DNA of 64,000 nt from Ursus arctos (GCF_023065955.2 NW_026622997.1:6186001-6250000), one strand, 5' to 3'. Counted from the first letter of the stretch, positions 48,481 through 58,254 are shown. Notes: generated from the letters alone by a model not told the origin. Numbers and translations: made by a program.

Positions 48481-50214
48481 CCTCAGCAAATGGCACAATC
48501 TGACATTCTGGAGGTGAGGACTGGGTATACAGCAGTGACGGACAAAGACAAAACCCCTGCCCTAGTGGGGCTTCTGTGGATCTTTTTATCTTCTCAAGGT
48601 AGCCCACCTCCTGCCATTCTTACCAGGGCCTTCCTTCCAAGGTCCACTGCCAATGGTCTAAGTCACTCTGAAAATAGAAAAGATTTTCCTGCTGAGAACT
48701 CTCCCACCTCCACCCTTCCCTTCAAACCTTTATAGGCTCCAAACCAGCAGATAGCAGCCCACCAGCGTCCCAGCACGGAGGCAAGGGAAAGGCCTATCCC
48801 AAAGGAGTGACTGGCAGGTCCTTTTCACATCTGGGATGGGGTAAGAGGGTCTGCTCCTGCTGAGGTTGGGCGAGAGGGAAGGTGCTGGGTAAAAAAGAGA
48901 AAAACAGCCAGTGATGGGGGCAGTCTGCCTTCCTTGGGGGCAGCCAACACTCCTTTGATCAAAGCCCCATCCCCAGGTTGCCTGCCCAGGAGATCCACAA
49001 CCCCCTCCCTCTTCTCACCAGGCCCAATAGGCACATCCTGGAGCTAGCAGGCTAAGGCAAAGAGTGCCACAGCCACTATAGTCCTGGCGGCTGGATGTTC
49101 ACACTCCCTTGCCCTGTGAACTTCCTAGAGACCGAAATGTACCTCCTGTACATTCAACCCAAGAAAAAACAAGTGCCAAAAAACTATGTGTGCAAGAGCT
49201 GAGAGAAAATTTAGGAGTCCATTGGGATCAGCCTCTTTACAGGCAAAGATCCAAACCGCAGCCCCTTACCTGGTCATGTGTAAGTGGCAGCAGGGCCCAG
49301 TACGTTGTCCAATTTTCTTCTCTGCTCTCTGAACAATATCCCTATCAACAGTCTGGAACTTTCCAGACTAACAGGAGAACCCCCTCCCCCCCAGCACCTG
49401 GCTGGAGGATCTGGTGAGGGAGGAGGAGGGGAGATAGGAGGATGCTTGCAGGACCAGGGTGGAGGAAGCCATGGCAGTCCGGAGGGCCCTTGAGATGAGT
49501 GTTGCTGCAAATCTGGAGGTGGCTGGGCTACATCAGGGTCACCGGTTTGGTGTAGCTGTGTGACTTCAGTCCTGTGGGACAGCACACCTGTGCTATCTCT
49601 AAGATGGAAATGGGTGATGGCTGGGCACCTTGGTGCTGCAGTGTCTTATGGGCCTCCCTTAGACTCTGCAGCCAAACTGGGCTCCCACCTCAACTCGCCT
49701 GGGCTTATCTCACTCAAAAAACAGGTCTTCCTCCTCTTGCCCTGCCCATGTCTAGAGTTCAAACCAGGATGACATTCATCCTGCGTGTCTTTTATGGCTA
49801 GCCAAATCGCTGGCTCTTTACCTGGCTGCTATCTTGCCCCAGCCCACTTCCCCTCTCCAGGTTCAAGGGACCGTAAAGTCCCAGGGCTAGAGCGAGCAGA
49901 TCCCCTAGAGGGAGGCTCATCTCTGGAAAAGAATCCACTCCCCACCCCACTCCCAACTCAAACACGCAAGAAACGTCAGTCTAATCTCCAAATGATCATT
50001 TCTCCAAATACGAAAATAACAGAACCGCCGATGGATCTGTCATTTTGCCCGCCCCATTCTAAATGCCGTCAAAACTGCCTAAATAAAGATAAGAGAGGAT
50101 TGTGTACGTTTTCTACACAAATGGTGGAAAGTAATAAAATAAACATCAAAGGTAAGCTTCCACGTACTTGCAGCTCCGTCGCTATTTTCAACAAAGGCAG
50201 GAAAAAGGAGGAAA
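48481..50214. other. FOXQ1-proximal upstream region without a gene
   Basis: GC content rises toward the island. An ancient repeat trace lies at 48494-48580 and a palindromic TCF/LEF-type site at 48953-48964. Frames up to 144 codons (49785-50219) show nothing recognisable. Confidence 0.45.
48953..48964. promoter_or_regulatory. Palindromic TCF/LEF-type site about 3 kb upstream of FOXQ1
   Basis: CTTTGATCAAAG reads as a TCF/LEF core (CTTTGATC) on both strands. FOXQ1 has been reported as a Wnt/beta-catenin target, so the position is suggestive. A close match (11 of 12 bases) at 2283-2294, about 50 kb away, shows that such words also occur by chance. Confidence 0.3.
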
Positions 50215-50725
50215 CCTGAACGTGGAAGGGCAGCGGGTTAGAAGTGCACCTTCCGGAGGGGTCCAGCGCGCCCGTCCCTGGGGTATGGACACCATGTAGG
50301 CCCAACTATCGTGCGGCAGAGAAAGGGTCCCCCTTTCCCGACGGTCCGATACCACAGCAAAAGCCCTCACGGGGAAAAATTGGGAAGAAATGGTCGTAAA
50401 CACATCATGCTCTCGTCTCCCGCCCCTGGGAACACACCCTCCCTTTCGTTCCTGTTGATAGTCGGAGCCGGGAATAGCACGTCCCCCGCTTCGCCCGCGT
50501 CTGGAGGATTCCGCAGGGGTACAAACGCAGGCAGAGCCTGGCACCCTGCGCCACACACAGTCGCTCCAGGCAAAGAGGGGAACGCTGCTGCCCTTACCCA
50601 AGAGCCACCAGCCAGGTATAGAAAAGGTAAAGGAAAACAAAAGAAAAGTGAAAGTCAGAGGCCATTTAAGCAAGAGTCAAGGTCATTAAAAAAAAAAGTT
50701 CACAATTTCAAGTCCAGTACTGAGA

Positions 50726-50806
50726 AAGAAAGAAGGGGAGGAGAGGAGGGAGGGAGGGAGGAAGGGAAGAAGAAAGAAAGAAAGAAAGAAAAGAAAAGTC
50801 CGCAAA
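50726..50806. repeat. Polypurine (GGGA)n/(GAAA)n tract at the edge of the FOXQ1 island
   Basis: 81 bases of almost pure G/A on the + strand (gaggagggagggagggagga, then gaaa units). Lies about 1.2 kb before the FOXQ1 ATG and could form a triplex or a nucleosome-poor patch. Confidence 0.85.
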
Positions 50807-51380
50807 AGAAAATCATAGAAAGGTGCACAGCATGTGGCTCCCAGAAGCGGTCCCTGCAACGCGTCCTGCGCGTTCTTTGCTGTTCAGCACTTCGTCAGTG
50901 ACGACAAGGGTTTGCTTTCCGAAGAAGCACGGTTTTCACTACACCGCGTGCAGTTTGAGAGAATCGCAGGCCTGAGCAAAGTTCCTGCTGCCCAGGACCC
51001 AGCCCTTCCACGTGCCCCCTGGGGATCGCCCCACCTCCACTGCCCAAATCGTCTTCTAGAAGTGGGAGACGCAAGGACCCTCCCAGGCGGTCGGGCGCTC
51101 ACACCTGAGGGAGGAGCGGGCGGGCGGGGCGGGCACGCAGGCACACTCAGAGACACGCGCACACCCCCAGCCGCGCGCAGGCTTCCCATTGGCAGGAGAC
51201 GGAGGGCGGGGCCGGGCCGACCCAAAACAAACAACCTGCGCCGTGACTTTGCTGCCGTGCTGCCGCATGGCCTCGGCCTGGTGTGGGCCCTCCGGGGAGC
51301 CTCGGTCACCTAGGCCACCTCGTTCCCCCACCCTCGGCCGTCGGCGCCCAGGCCCCGCCCCCTCGGAGCCGCCGCAGGGT

Positions 51381-51386
51381 TATATT
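51381..51386 (+). promoter_or_regulatory. FOXQ1: TATA-like box, candidate upstream FOXQ1 core promoter
   Basis: TATATT stands alone in otherwise GC-rich sequence, preceded by a GC box (GGGCGGGG at 51204-51211) and an inverted CCAAT (ATTGG at 51188-51192). If used, initiation would fall near 51410 and give a 5' UTR of about 610 bases containing three ATG upstream ORFs. This is a sequence-only inference; the alternative is the promoter at 51794-51816. Confidence 0.45.
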
Positions 51387-51438
51387 GGGCCGGGGCGAAG
51401 GTGGAAGCGAGACGTAACAGCGGCCGGCCAGCGCGGAG

Positions 51439-51522
51439 ATGCAGCTTCGGAAACCGGGGGCGGAAAGGCGGCTACCGGCGCTACAGCCTCAGGGACTCGG
51501 CTCCGCAGGCGCTCAAGGCTGA
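51439..51522 (+). other. Upstream ORF 1 in a possible long FOXQ1 5' UTR (27 codons)
   Basis: An ATG with G at -3 opens a 27-codon frame ending in TGA, only about 30 bases downstream of the start site predicted from the TATA-like box. It is translated only if the upstream promoter is used. The peptide is Arg/Gly-rich and not recognisable, so any role would be in reducing FOXQ1 translation. Confidence 0.35.
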
Positions 51523-51639
51523 AGGTTCCATAGCTTCCCCCAAGGGTGACACGAACACAGGCTGGCACCATCTCCGTGCCCCGAAGATTCCTGCCCGGGA
51601 CCTGGGACCTCCAGTGAAGAACACCTCCTGGTATCTTGA

Positions 51640-51765
51640 ATGGATAGCAGATGCTCACGCTTCTTCCTTCCAGCAAGAAGTCCCAAGCCCGGCACACTTG
51701 GGCATCAGAGGGTGGAACCGCACCCCTGTACGCATTCGCCCCGAAGTCTCTCATCCTCGAACTGA
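51640..51765 (+). other. Upstream ORF 2 in a possible long FOXQ1 5' UTR (41 codons)
   Basis: The ATG at 51640 reads 41 codons to TGA. It overlaps upstream ORF 3 in another frame and ends before the CCAAT box. No recognisable product. It exists as a uORF only in a transcript from the TATA-like site. Confidence 0.3.
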
Positions 51766-51806
51766 AGACAGTACCCACCCAACTCCTCCCTCTCCGCCCC
51801 TCTTAG
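51651..51806 (+). other. Upstream ORF 3 in a possible long FOXQ1 5' UTR (51 codons)
   Basis: The ATG at 51651 reads 51 codons to TAG at 51804-51806. It overlaps upstream ORF 2 out of frame and stops about 215 bases before the FOXQ1 ATG, leaving room for re-initiation. The peptide resembles nothing I know. Confidence 0.3.
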
Positions 51807-51816
51807 TTCACCCAAT
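51794..51816 (+). promoter_or_regulatory. FOXQ1: GC box and CCAAT box, candidate proximal FOXQ1 promoter
   Basis: CCGCCCC (51794-51800), an inverted GC-box core, is followed by CCAAT (51812-51816). With the usual CCAAT-to-start distance of 60-100 bases, initiation would fall around 51880-51910. That gives a short 5' UTR of about 110-140 bases with no upstream ATG between 51807 and the FOXQ1 start codon. Confidence 0.4.
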
Positions 51817-52021
51817 AAGCACAACCCCTCCAAAAAAAATTCCAGCGGAAGAAGACTCTTCAACGGGAAAGTGACTGTCTCTCGCAAGAGGAGGGAGAGC
51901 TCCCAGGAAAGAAACGCGAGGACCCCTGGCCTCGAGATCTCCATTCCGGCCCCCGACACCACCTTCCCAAGGCCGCGCGAAGGAAAGGGTACGGCGCAGG
52001 GCAGGGACAGGGTGCGCGGGC

Positions 52022-53245
52022 ATGAAGTTGGAGGTGTTCGGCCCCCGCGCGGCCCACGGGGACAAGCCGGGGAGTGATCTGGAGGGTGCAGGCGGCAGCA
52101 ACGCGCCATCTCCGCTGTCGGCAGCTGGCGACGACTCCTTGGGCTCGGACGGGGACTGTGCGGCCAACAGCCCCGCGGCGGGCGGCGGCGCTGGGGAGCT
52201 GGCGGGCAGTGGCGAGCGGAGCGCAGGCGGCCGGCCCGGCGCGGAGGAGGAGGGCCCGGCGGTGGCAGCGGTGGCGGGGCACGCGGAGGTCTGCGCTGCG
52301 GGGCCGGGTGCGGGTAGCGCGGGGGGCGGCGAGGGCGCGCGCAGCAAGCCATACACGCGGCGGCCCAAGCCCCCGTACTCGTACATCGCGCTCATCGCCA
52401 TGGCTATCCGCGACTCGGCGGGCGGGCGCCTGACGCTGGCCGAGATCAACGAGTACCTCATGGGCAAGTTCCCCTTCTTCCGCGGCAGCTACACGGGCTG
52501 GCGCAACTCGGTGCGCCACAACCTCTCGCTCAACGACTGCTTCGTCAAGGTGCTGCGCGACCCCTCGCGGCCCTGGGGCAAGGACAACTACTGGATGCTC
52601 AACCCGAACAGCGAGTACACCTTCGCCGACGGGGTCTTCCGCCGCCGCCGCAAGCGCCTCAGCCACCGGGCGGCAGCCCCCGCTCCGGGGCTTCGGCCCG
52701 AGGAGGCCGCGGCCCACCCCACCGCCGCGCCCCCGCCGCCCGCGCCCGCCGCCTCGGCTTCTCCCGGCGCGCGCTCGCCCGCCCGCCAGGAGGGGCGCTC
52801 CAGCCCCGCGGGCAAGTTCTCCAGCTCCTTCGCCATAGACAGCATCCTCAGCAAACCCTTCCGCAGCCGCCGCGACGGGGAAGCGGCCCCCGGGGCGCAG
52901 CTGCCATGGGGCGCCTCGCCCTGTCCGCCGCTGCCCACATATCCCGCGCTCCTGCCCAGCGCCTCCGGAGGGGCTCTGCTGCCGCTGTGCGCGTACAGTG
53001 CGACCGAGCCGGCGCTGCTGGGCGCGCGCGGAGCCGACGCGCAGCCCTCGGTGCCACCCGCCACACCTCACCTTCTGCTCGCGCCCCTCTCGGCCTCGGG
53101 GCCAGCCAAGCCGTTTCGAGGCCCGGCGGCCGGCGGCGGCGCGCACCTGTACTGCCCCCTGCGGCTGCCCGCGGCCCTGCAGGCGGCCTCGTCCTGTGGC
53201 CCCGGGCCGCACCTGCCTTACCCAGTGGAGACGCTCCTGGCCTGA
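52022..53245 (+). CDS. FOXQ1: Forkhead box protein Q1, transcription factor, complete single-exon CDS
   Basis: The frame encodes 407 residues (human FOXQ1 is 403) and is intact from ATG to TGA. Residues 1-110 are acidic, then Ala/Gly-rich low complexity. The forkhead winged-helix domain spans about 114-212: it opens with [14 protein letters not shown] (116-129), the recognition helix is [15 protein letters not shown] (162-176), and wing 2 ends in the basic run RRRRKR (207-212), a likely nuclear localisation signal. Residues 218-260 are Pro/Ala-rich. FAIDSIL (270-276) fits the eh1 pattern FxIxxIL that recruits Groucho/TLE corepressors in other forkhead proteins. The C-terminus [11 protein letters not shown] matches mammalian FOXQ1. 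The start is chosen because MKLEVF matches the orthologue start, and G at -3 gives an adequate Kozak context. Family knowledge: nuclear DNA-binding regulator involved in hair differentiation, gastric acid secretion and epithelial-mesenchymal transition, and a reported Wnt target. No intron, frameshift or missing DNA-contact residue is seen. Confidence 0.98.
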   Translation: MKLEVFGPRAAHGDKPGSDLEGAGGSNAPSPLSAAGDDSLGSDGDCAANSPAAGGGAGELAGSGERSAGGRPGAEEEGPAVAAVAGHAEVCAAGPGAGSAGGGEGARSKPYTRRPKPPYSYIALIAMAIRDSAGGRLTLAEINEYLMGKFPFFRGSYTGWRNSVRHNLSLNDCFVKVLRDPSRPWGKDNYWMLNPNSEYTFADGVFRRRRKRLSHRAAAPAPGLRPEEAAAHPTAAPPPPAPAASASPGARSPARQEGRSSPAGKFSSSFAIDSILSKPFRSRRDGEAAPGAQLPWGASPCPPLPTYPALLPSASGGALLPLCAYSATEPALLGARGADAQPSVPPATPHLLLAPLSASGPAKPFRGPAAGGGAHLYCPLRLPAALQAASSCGPGPHLPYPVETLLA

Positions 53246-53579
53246 GCGGCGCCGCGGAGCCCAGCAAGGGTGGGCGCCGTCGGGGAGGCAGGAAACGCAG
53301 GCCGGGGCTTTGCATTTTCTAGCCAGACAAAAAAAGACGGTAAAAGAAAAATCTCCATCAAACGTGCCTTAAAACTAAAGCATTTTTGACAAAAGTGTTT
53401 TAATTTAGTTCAGAATATTTTCCTTCTTTTGTGACTTTACAGAAGACCAAACCAATTCTCCATAATTGTTTTAGGTTCTTGACCAAGCCTGTCCTCCCCT
53501 TCCTTCACAAAGACTTTTCCTATCTTCTTACTTCCCCTTACTCCTATTTTTGTCTCACCTTCCATTGGTTTATCCCTTT

Positions 53580-53580
<1 letters not shown>

Positions 53581-53626
<46 letters not shown>
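53581..53626. repeat. (CA)n microsatellite in the FOXQ1 3' UTR
   Basis: About 22 CA units, 336 bases after the stop codon. In the transcript this is a CA repeat, a known type of binding site for hnRNP L. Confidence 0.95.
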
Positions 53627-53627
<1 letters not shown>

Positions 53628-54088
53628 CAGGGAACCATTCCATCTGATAAATGATATGACTACTGTTTGGGGCTTAATGGCCCCCACTCCGTGTAAGTAT
53701 GTGGCATTTACAGGCATAACTGAGTGTGAGAAAGGTGTCAGAGAATCTTCAGTCATTTCTCTGCTAGTGACCAATGCTTCACTGTGCCAAAAGATTAAAA
53801 AAAAAAAAAGTGGGGTTTTGTAATTAAATTATTTATATATTTTTGAGACCTGAATTGAAAATGTTGCAGGCAACGGGCTACAGCCTTATTAGTGGTTTGG
53901 TGATCTCTAACTGTGGTCTCCTTGGGCCCAGCAATTTCTTTAAAGGAAAAGTTAGCATTATGTATGTGGGGTGCCAGGACCACTGCCACGTGAAAGCAAG
54001 TGTGATTTTTATTTTTAATATTATTTTATTTGTGTCTGTACATATTCATGTATAAATTTTATGAAACCCAGGGATAGTGCTTATTTTT

Positions 54089-54094
54089 AATAAA
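54089..54094 (+). promoter_or_regulatory. FOXQ1: Poly(A) signal AATAAA, likely the main FOXQ1 signal
   Basis: This is the first canonical AATAAA after the FOXQ1 stop, about 845 bases downstream, with a GT-rich element starting about 25 bases further on. Cleavage is expected near 54105-54120. A second AATAAA at 54244-54249 could give a slightly longer transcript. Confidence 0.7.
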
Positions 54095-54124
54095 ATTCAC
54101 AACTGACTTTAGCACTTTGTGGTA

Positions 54125-55979
54125 GTGGGTCGGAGATGGAGAGTTTTTTACATTCCCCCTACCCTGCCCCTGCCAAGAAAATGGGTTCAGGCTTAACTCT
54201 CAAAAAACTTCCTATGGGGGTCAAATAATTTCTTGAATAATTCAATAAAGGCAGAGGCCGAGTGCAGGTTTCCTTACCTAACCAATTGCCCTACAAATCT
54301 CCAGGATGGGACTTCTATCAACATGATTTCTTAAACTTCGAACCAATGACCTCTATGAGAACTCACCTAAGAGTTACCAGAACAAATGATAAGGTGTGTG
54401 CCCCTCTCCTACAAGAATCCTTTAGCAGACAAACTGAGCTATTAGCAAGCTTATAATCAAGCAGACATTTTTAAGAAATTGGTTCTGACTTGGAGCTCAA
54501 AAAGCTGGAAACAATCTTGGCATAAGACTATCTTAATACACCAAAGATTTCTTCAGGGCAGTTTTAAAAGCAACTTGAAAGTCAATGGTTTTTGTCAAAA
54601 TGAAACGATCTACCTTTTTAGGAATGCAAAAGTTAATTTGTTTATGAACCAATCAGTGGTATTTTTTTTCACTCTCTCCTTTCATACGAGGATATCATTT
54701 GTAGAGGTGGGGCTGCCAGGCCTATTTCAGTTGTGATCTGAAGAGAAAACACTACCTCAGATGGGGCGAAGACAATTTCTCATACTTGATCAGAGGAAGT
54801 ACCAGAAAACAGTGTGAACACCTGTTGTTCAGTAAATTCAAAGGCAGTGGGGCTCTAACAATTTATGGATTGCAATATTCTAATTAGTCAACACAAAGAA
54901 CAAGAAATTCAGAAACCAGAAATTTAGGCCCCATTGTTGTTCCTGCAGTTCTTCCATAGATCTCATCTAATTTAAAACAAGAGGATGATTTAGGGTTTAC
55001 ATATTGTGAGGTGGGGTAAAAAAAGTGGAATTTGTTTCAGGATGCTCTCTTTGGGCAGAAATGGGTGGGGGATGGGGGGAAGCCCATTTGCAAGTCTAGT
55101 AATAAGTAACAAGTCTTGACAGATTTTGGTTATATCTACTTAGTAGTCGTGAAGAGTGATAATAATAGGGTTGAATTATGACAAAAGGTAGACATTGAAG
55201 TCAAGATTTGCACCCAGAGGCCAATAATTAGACTAAAAAATAAAACTGAAATGGAGTAGGGGCAAAGGATGGGGGCAACGAGTTCATTGGGTTGAAAATA
55301 TCAGGACTCGTATACTCAATCCTTTGCTTTTTCTCTTGAGAAAACACTCAGATTAAAGGCGAGCAAGGAGTCAGACGCTTGTGCTTCTGAACTCCAGCAG
55401 ACCATTTCTCTCTAACTGTGTGCCTTGCCTCCAGAGGCAAGGTGCTGCCTACTTTTAAAGCAGTTTTGTAAAGCCACGATTTTCATTTCTACATTGGTAC
55501 GTGAAGTCAGGTCTGCAAATGGAGATTTTAAATCGCAGTTTATTTATGTATGTTAAAGAACACAGGGCAATGTAAAAGGGGCAAAGGGAAAGGTGACTTA
55601 AAAAAAAAAAAATCACAGCTATTCTCCCCTCTGTTGAAAAAAATCTTTCCTTCCTAATGAACACTCCGGAGTCCCGCTGACTGGGGTCCCCTCCCTGGCT
55701 TCTGGTCCCCTTCGCTGTCTCCCCAGGTATTGTAAGGTTTTCTAGAGAATGGTCAGATGCCCTTGAACTTGGCGTCCCTGTACGACTTTCCATGTCCAGC
55801 TCCAAACTCCTACTCCCACGACCGAGACTTTGGGGCGGGGGGGGGGGGGTAAGCAGGATATGGAGAGTGGAGGGATGGAGGGACCTGTGGCTTAGTCGCT
55901 GCCTCTCTGCCTCACCTTCGCACTCCCCAGCCTCTCCCTGCAGGGCCGGCGGAGGCCCCGAGGAAAGGGAACAGCACAA
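54125..55979. other. Stretch between FOXQ1 and the second CpG island
   Basis: AT-rich, unique-looking DNA without a recognisable gene or transposon. A 14-base G run lies at about 55835-55849. A 174-codon reverse frame (55455-55979) has no domain. Confidence 0.5.
54244..54249 (+). promoter_or_regulatory. Second AATAAA, possible alternative poly(A) signal
   Basis: A perfect hexamer 155 bases beyond the main candidate signal. No strong GT-rich element follows immediately, so it is the weaker choice. It may simply be a chance hexamer in AT-rich DNA. Confidence 0.3.
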
Positions 55980-56860
55980 GCTCCGGTTTTCGAAATGAAA
56001 GTGGAAAGTTGCAAGGACGCTTTTAGTTCAGGCGGCACTCCAATTTCACGGGAACCGCACCTCGCGGAAAAGACTCGGGCCCTCAGCGACCAGGCTCGGT
56101 CTTGCTCTCAGGACCCCGGTCTGGGCTGCAGCCTAGGCGGTGTGACCCCGCCAAGGCTGTCCCTTGTGGCTTCCGCCCAGAAAACCGGATTCCTCTGCGG
56201 CGCCAGAGGAGCGCTCCGGGCTCTGCGCGCGTCCGGTGGGCCTAGCGCTGCCTGTCGCTCCGCCCGCACCAGGTCCACCCCCCTCCCACAGCCTGCCCTT
56301 CCCCCCGCTCGCCCCTTGCCGGCCGCGGGGGCCCCGGGCCACCTGTGCAAACACCCGGCTGCCGAGCGCGCCGACCCTAGGGTGGGGGTGGGAGGCTGTT
56401 TGGTTTGGGAAACGCCCTTTGATACCTGTCAGGCCTGCCGGGAGCCGGAGATGTGGGCGGAGGGTTCCGTGGGTCAGTTTTCAAAGATCCTCTCTACTGC
56501 TCCTGCGTTGGCACTTTGCAGTCCCTTTTCTCGTCACCCCTGCACAGCTCAGAAGAGCCCCTACAGACCGCCGTGGACAAACGCGGGGAAAGAAGTACAC
56601 AACCGCAAAGCCCGGTCCAGCTGGGCCTCCTCTTAGGGTGCGGGACCTGCTCCCGTCTGCCTTCCCCAGAACCAGGGATCAAGTCCGCCGCTTTGGGGAG
56701 CTGAAAATTCTCTGCGAAGCGACACACGACAGCCTAATAAATCTAAAAGCCGCTTTCTACTGTAGAAGACGAGCGTCCTAAATACAGGAAGCCTGGGGCT
56801 GGGTGGTGCGAGTGCCGGTGCCGTGGTCGTGCCGTGCGCCCGGAGGCCCGCATTCCACCA
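55980..56860. promoter_or_regulatory. Second CpG island, no gene recognised
   Basis: CpG-dense, GC-rich DNA begins near 55980 and fades by about 56860, separated from the FOXQ1 island by about 2.6 kb of AT-rich sequence. It contains GC-box cores (ccgcccgcac near 56260) and a CpG-rich stretch at 56200-56380. Open frames of about 200 codons exist in two frames, but none has a recognisable domain or good codon character. It could be the promoter of a non-coding RNA, a distal regulatory island of FOXQ1, or a Polycomb-type island. Confidence 0.75.
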
Positions 56861-56864
56861 CCTC

Positions 56865-58250
56865 TCGGCCTGTGTGTGAGCCTGGGCAGTGAATAACTTC
56901 AGCCATCACTGGCGATGGCTTACTCCAAGCCCCTTAGCTTATGGATACGCAGCCTAACTAAAGCTCCTTGTAGAATTGTAAATCAGTTTCCGGATCCCAT
57001 AGGAATTTTCGACGACGACGACAACAAAAAAGAAAGAAGAAAGAAAGAGAAAGGAAAGGAAAAAAGAAGAGAAAAAAGAAAAAGAAAAAAGAAGAAAAAA
57101 AAGAAATCGGAGAAAGTCTCACCCCCAGCTGATGAACAGTGGCTCCTCTATGAGCACCCCAGGGTTGACCTTGCTGAGCTGGAAGCATCCTTAAGGAGAA
57201 TTACCTATGCCCACTCTGGTTCCACTGTGGCACAATTTCACAAATTTGGCATTTATCTGTGTATTCACACACAAAATACTAAGTTAAATTCATTGACTCC
57301 CTTAGGTAGACCGCTAATTTTATAGATGTGAAAACAGGCTCAGAGTAGCTTAAGCACTCCTTATGGGAGACCCTGGTGGAAAGCAAGATCCAACTCCCAG
57401 TTCAGAACTCCCTTATAACACAGTTATCTGAATAACTCAGACCAAAACATACTTTGGCCTGAGCTGAGTGGAACTATTCAGATAATTGTCTCAAGCCACT
57501 TTTATTACAATGATAGGCAGATTTCTCAAACCGGTAGGTGGTTTCTTTCGTTACTAAGAACTTGCCACCCACCAGCACCACCACAGTAATTGTCCTTTTC
57601 TGGAAGAAGTCATGCCCACTCCTCACCTGAGACACCTGAATGTGAAGTGTCTTATACCCTTTAGCTTTAATGTATAGATACTTGAGATAGGTGGCTACCA
57701 CAATGGAATTTGGCAACTGCTTTCTCTCACTTCTGCAGAATGCCAAGTGCATACCCCTACTGAAGGTAACAAGCACAATTCTGTGCTGAGAAAGAAGGAT
57801 CTCTAGAGGACATAGTACCTGCTGTCTGGTGAGAGCACTCACAGATGGGCACTCCCTGATGCACACCTCTCCTACTTTTCCACACCAGGCCCAAAATAAC
57901 AAAAATGGCCCCTTTCTCACATGAAAAAGAAAGTAGAACTTATAATCGTTTACCTTCCATTTTTAGTTTTAAAAATTGCCAACTCGATCCAGCACATGAC
58001 TGACAACTTTCTTAGGTATTAGGGCACTTTGTTGGCATCAAGCATACAAGAATATTGCTCCCCTATTTTACTATTTGTTTTTAATCTTTAGATCAGGAGT
58101 TTTGCCTTGCTTCCAGAAATTAGAACCCAAAGAGTCCTTCAGTAAATATTTCCTGCTTTCAAACACCACAATATTTCTCTCTTAAGTAACAGACTTTATA
58201 GTTCTCTAATGAAACCATTAAACTTTTGTTATGCTTTAACAACATAATTT
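56865..58250. other. Intergenic stretch with a polypurine tract and a MIR relic
   Basis: A purine-rich AAAGA-type tract at about 57025-57108 explains a Lys-rich 136-codon frame. 57310-57410 resembles a reverse MIR (ttatagatgtgaaaacaggc). A 148-codon reverse frame (57474-57920) has no recognisable domain. Confidence 0.5.
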
Positions 58251-58254
58251 GTTA

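Larger units (their letters stand above)
50830..53330. promoter_or_regulatory. FOXQ1: CpG island covering the FOXQ1 promoter, 5' UTR and CDS
   Basis: CpG dinucleotides are frequent and GC content is very high from about 50830 to just past the stop codon, in sharp contrast to the AT-rich, CpG-poor flanks. A weaker CpG-rich shoulder reaches back to about 50215, separated by a purine-rich AT tract at 50660-50815. Such islands are normal for developmental forkhead genes, are usually unmethylated and are often Polycomb-marked. The high GC content also explains the long spurious open frames on both strands here. Boundaries are by eye. Confidence 0.9.
53246..54115 (+). other. FOXQ1: FOXQ1 3' UTR (inferred)
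   Basis: The sequence becomes AT-rich right after the stop codon and runs about 870 bases to a canonical AATAAA followed by a GT-rich stretch (gcactttgtggtagtgggt), a typical cleavage context. It contains a CA microsatellite (53581-53626) and AU-rich runs such as atttatatattttt near 53830, which may affect mRNA stability. The length fits my memory of the human transcript. The 3' end is inferred. Confidence 0.7.

Noticed and set aside
50311..50901. 196-codon forward frame upstream of FOXQ1
   Set aside because: The second half is Lys/Glu/Arg-rich because it crosses the polypurine tract. The first half has no domain.
51401..51874. 157-codon forward frame just upstream of FOXQ1
   Set aside because: It begins with GTG, not ATG, and has no domain. 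Only the ATG upstream ORFs at 51439, 51640 and 51651 were kept, as possible regulatory ORFs.
51871..52077. 68-codon frame overlapping the FOXQ1 start codon
   Set aside because: Its first codon is GTG and it is in a different frame; no evidence of use.
51808..52467. 219-codon reverse frame over the 5' part of FOXQ1
   Set aside because: Pro/Ala/Ser low complexity, caused by base composition and FOXQ1 codon use. No recognisable motif.
51860..53212. 450-codon open frame antisense to FOXQ1
   Set aside because: It mirrors the GC-rich FOXQ1 CDS. Its Arg/Ala/Gly-rich product has no domain. Long antisense frames are expected in such CpG-rich coding DNA.
55995..56636. 213-codon and overlapping 205-codon forward frames in the second CpG island
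   Set aside because: Two long frames in the same strand cannot both be genes. Neither has a known domain, and GC-rich DNA is poor in stop codons. Kept only as a CpG island.
57474..57920. 148-codon reverse frame
   Set aside because: No recognisable motif, ordinary AT-rich DNA, no supporting promoter or splice context.
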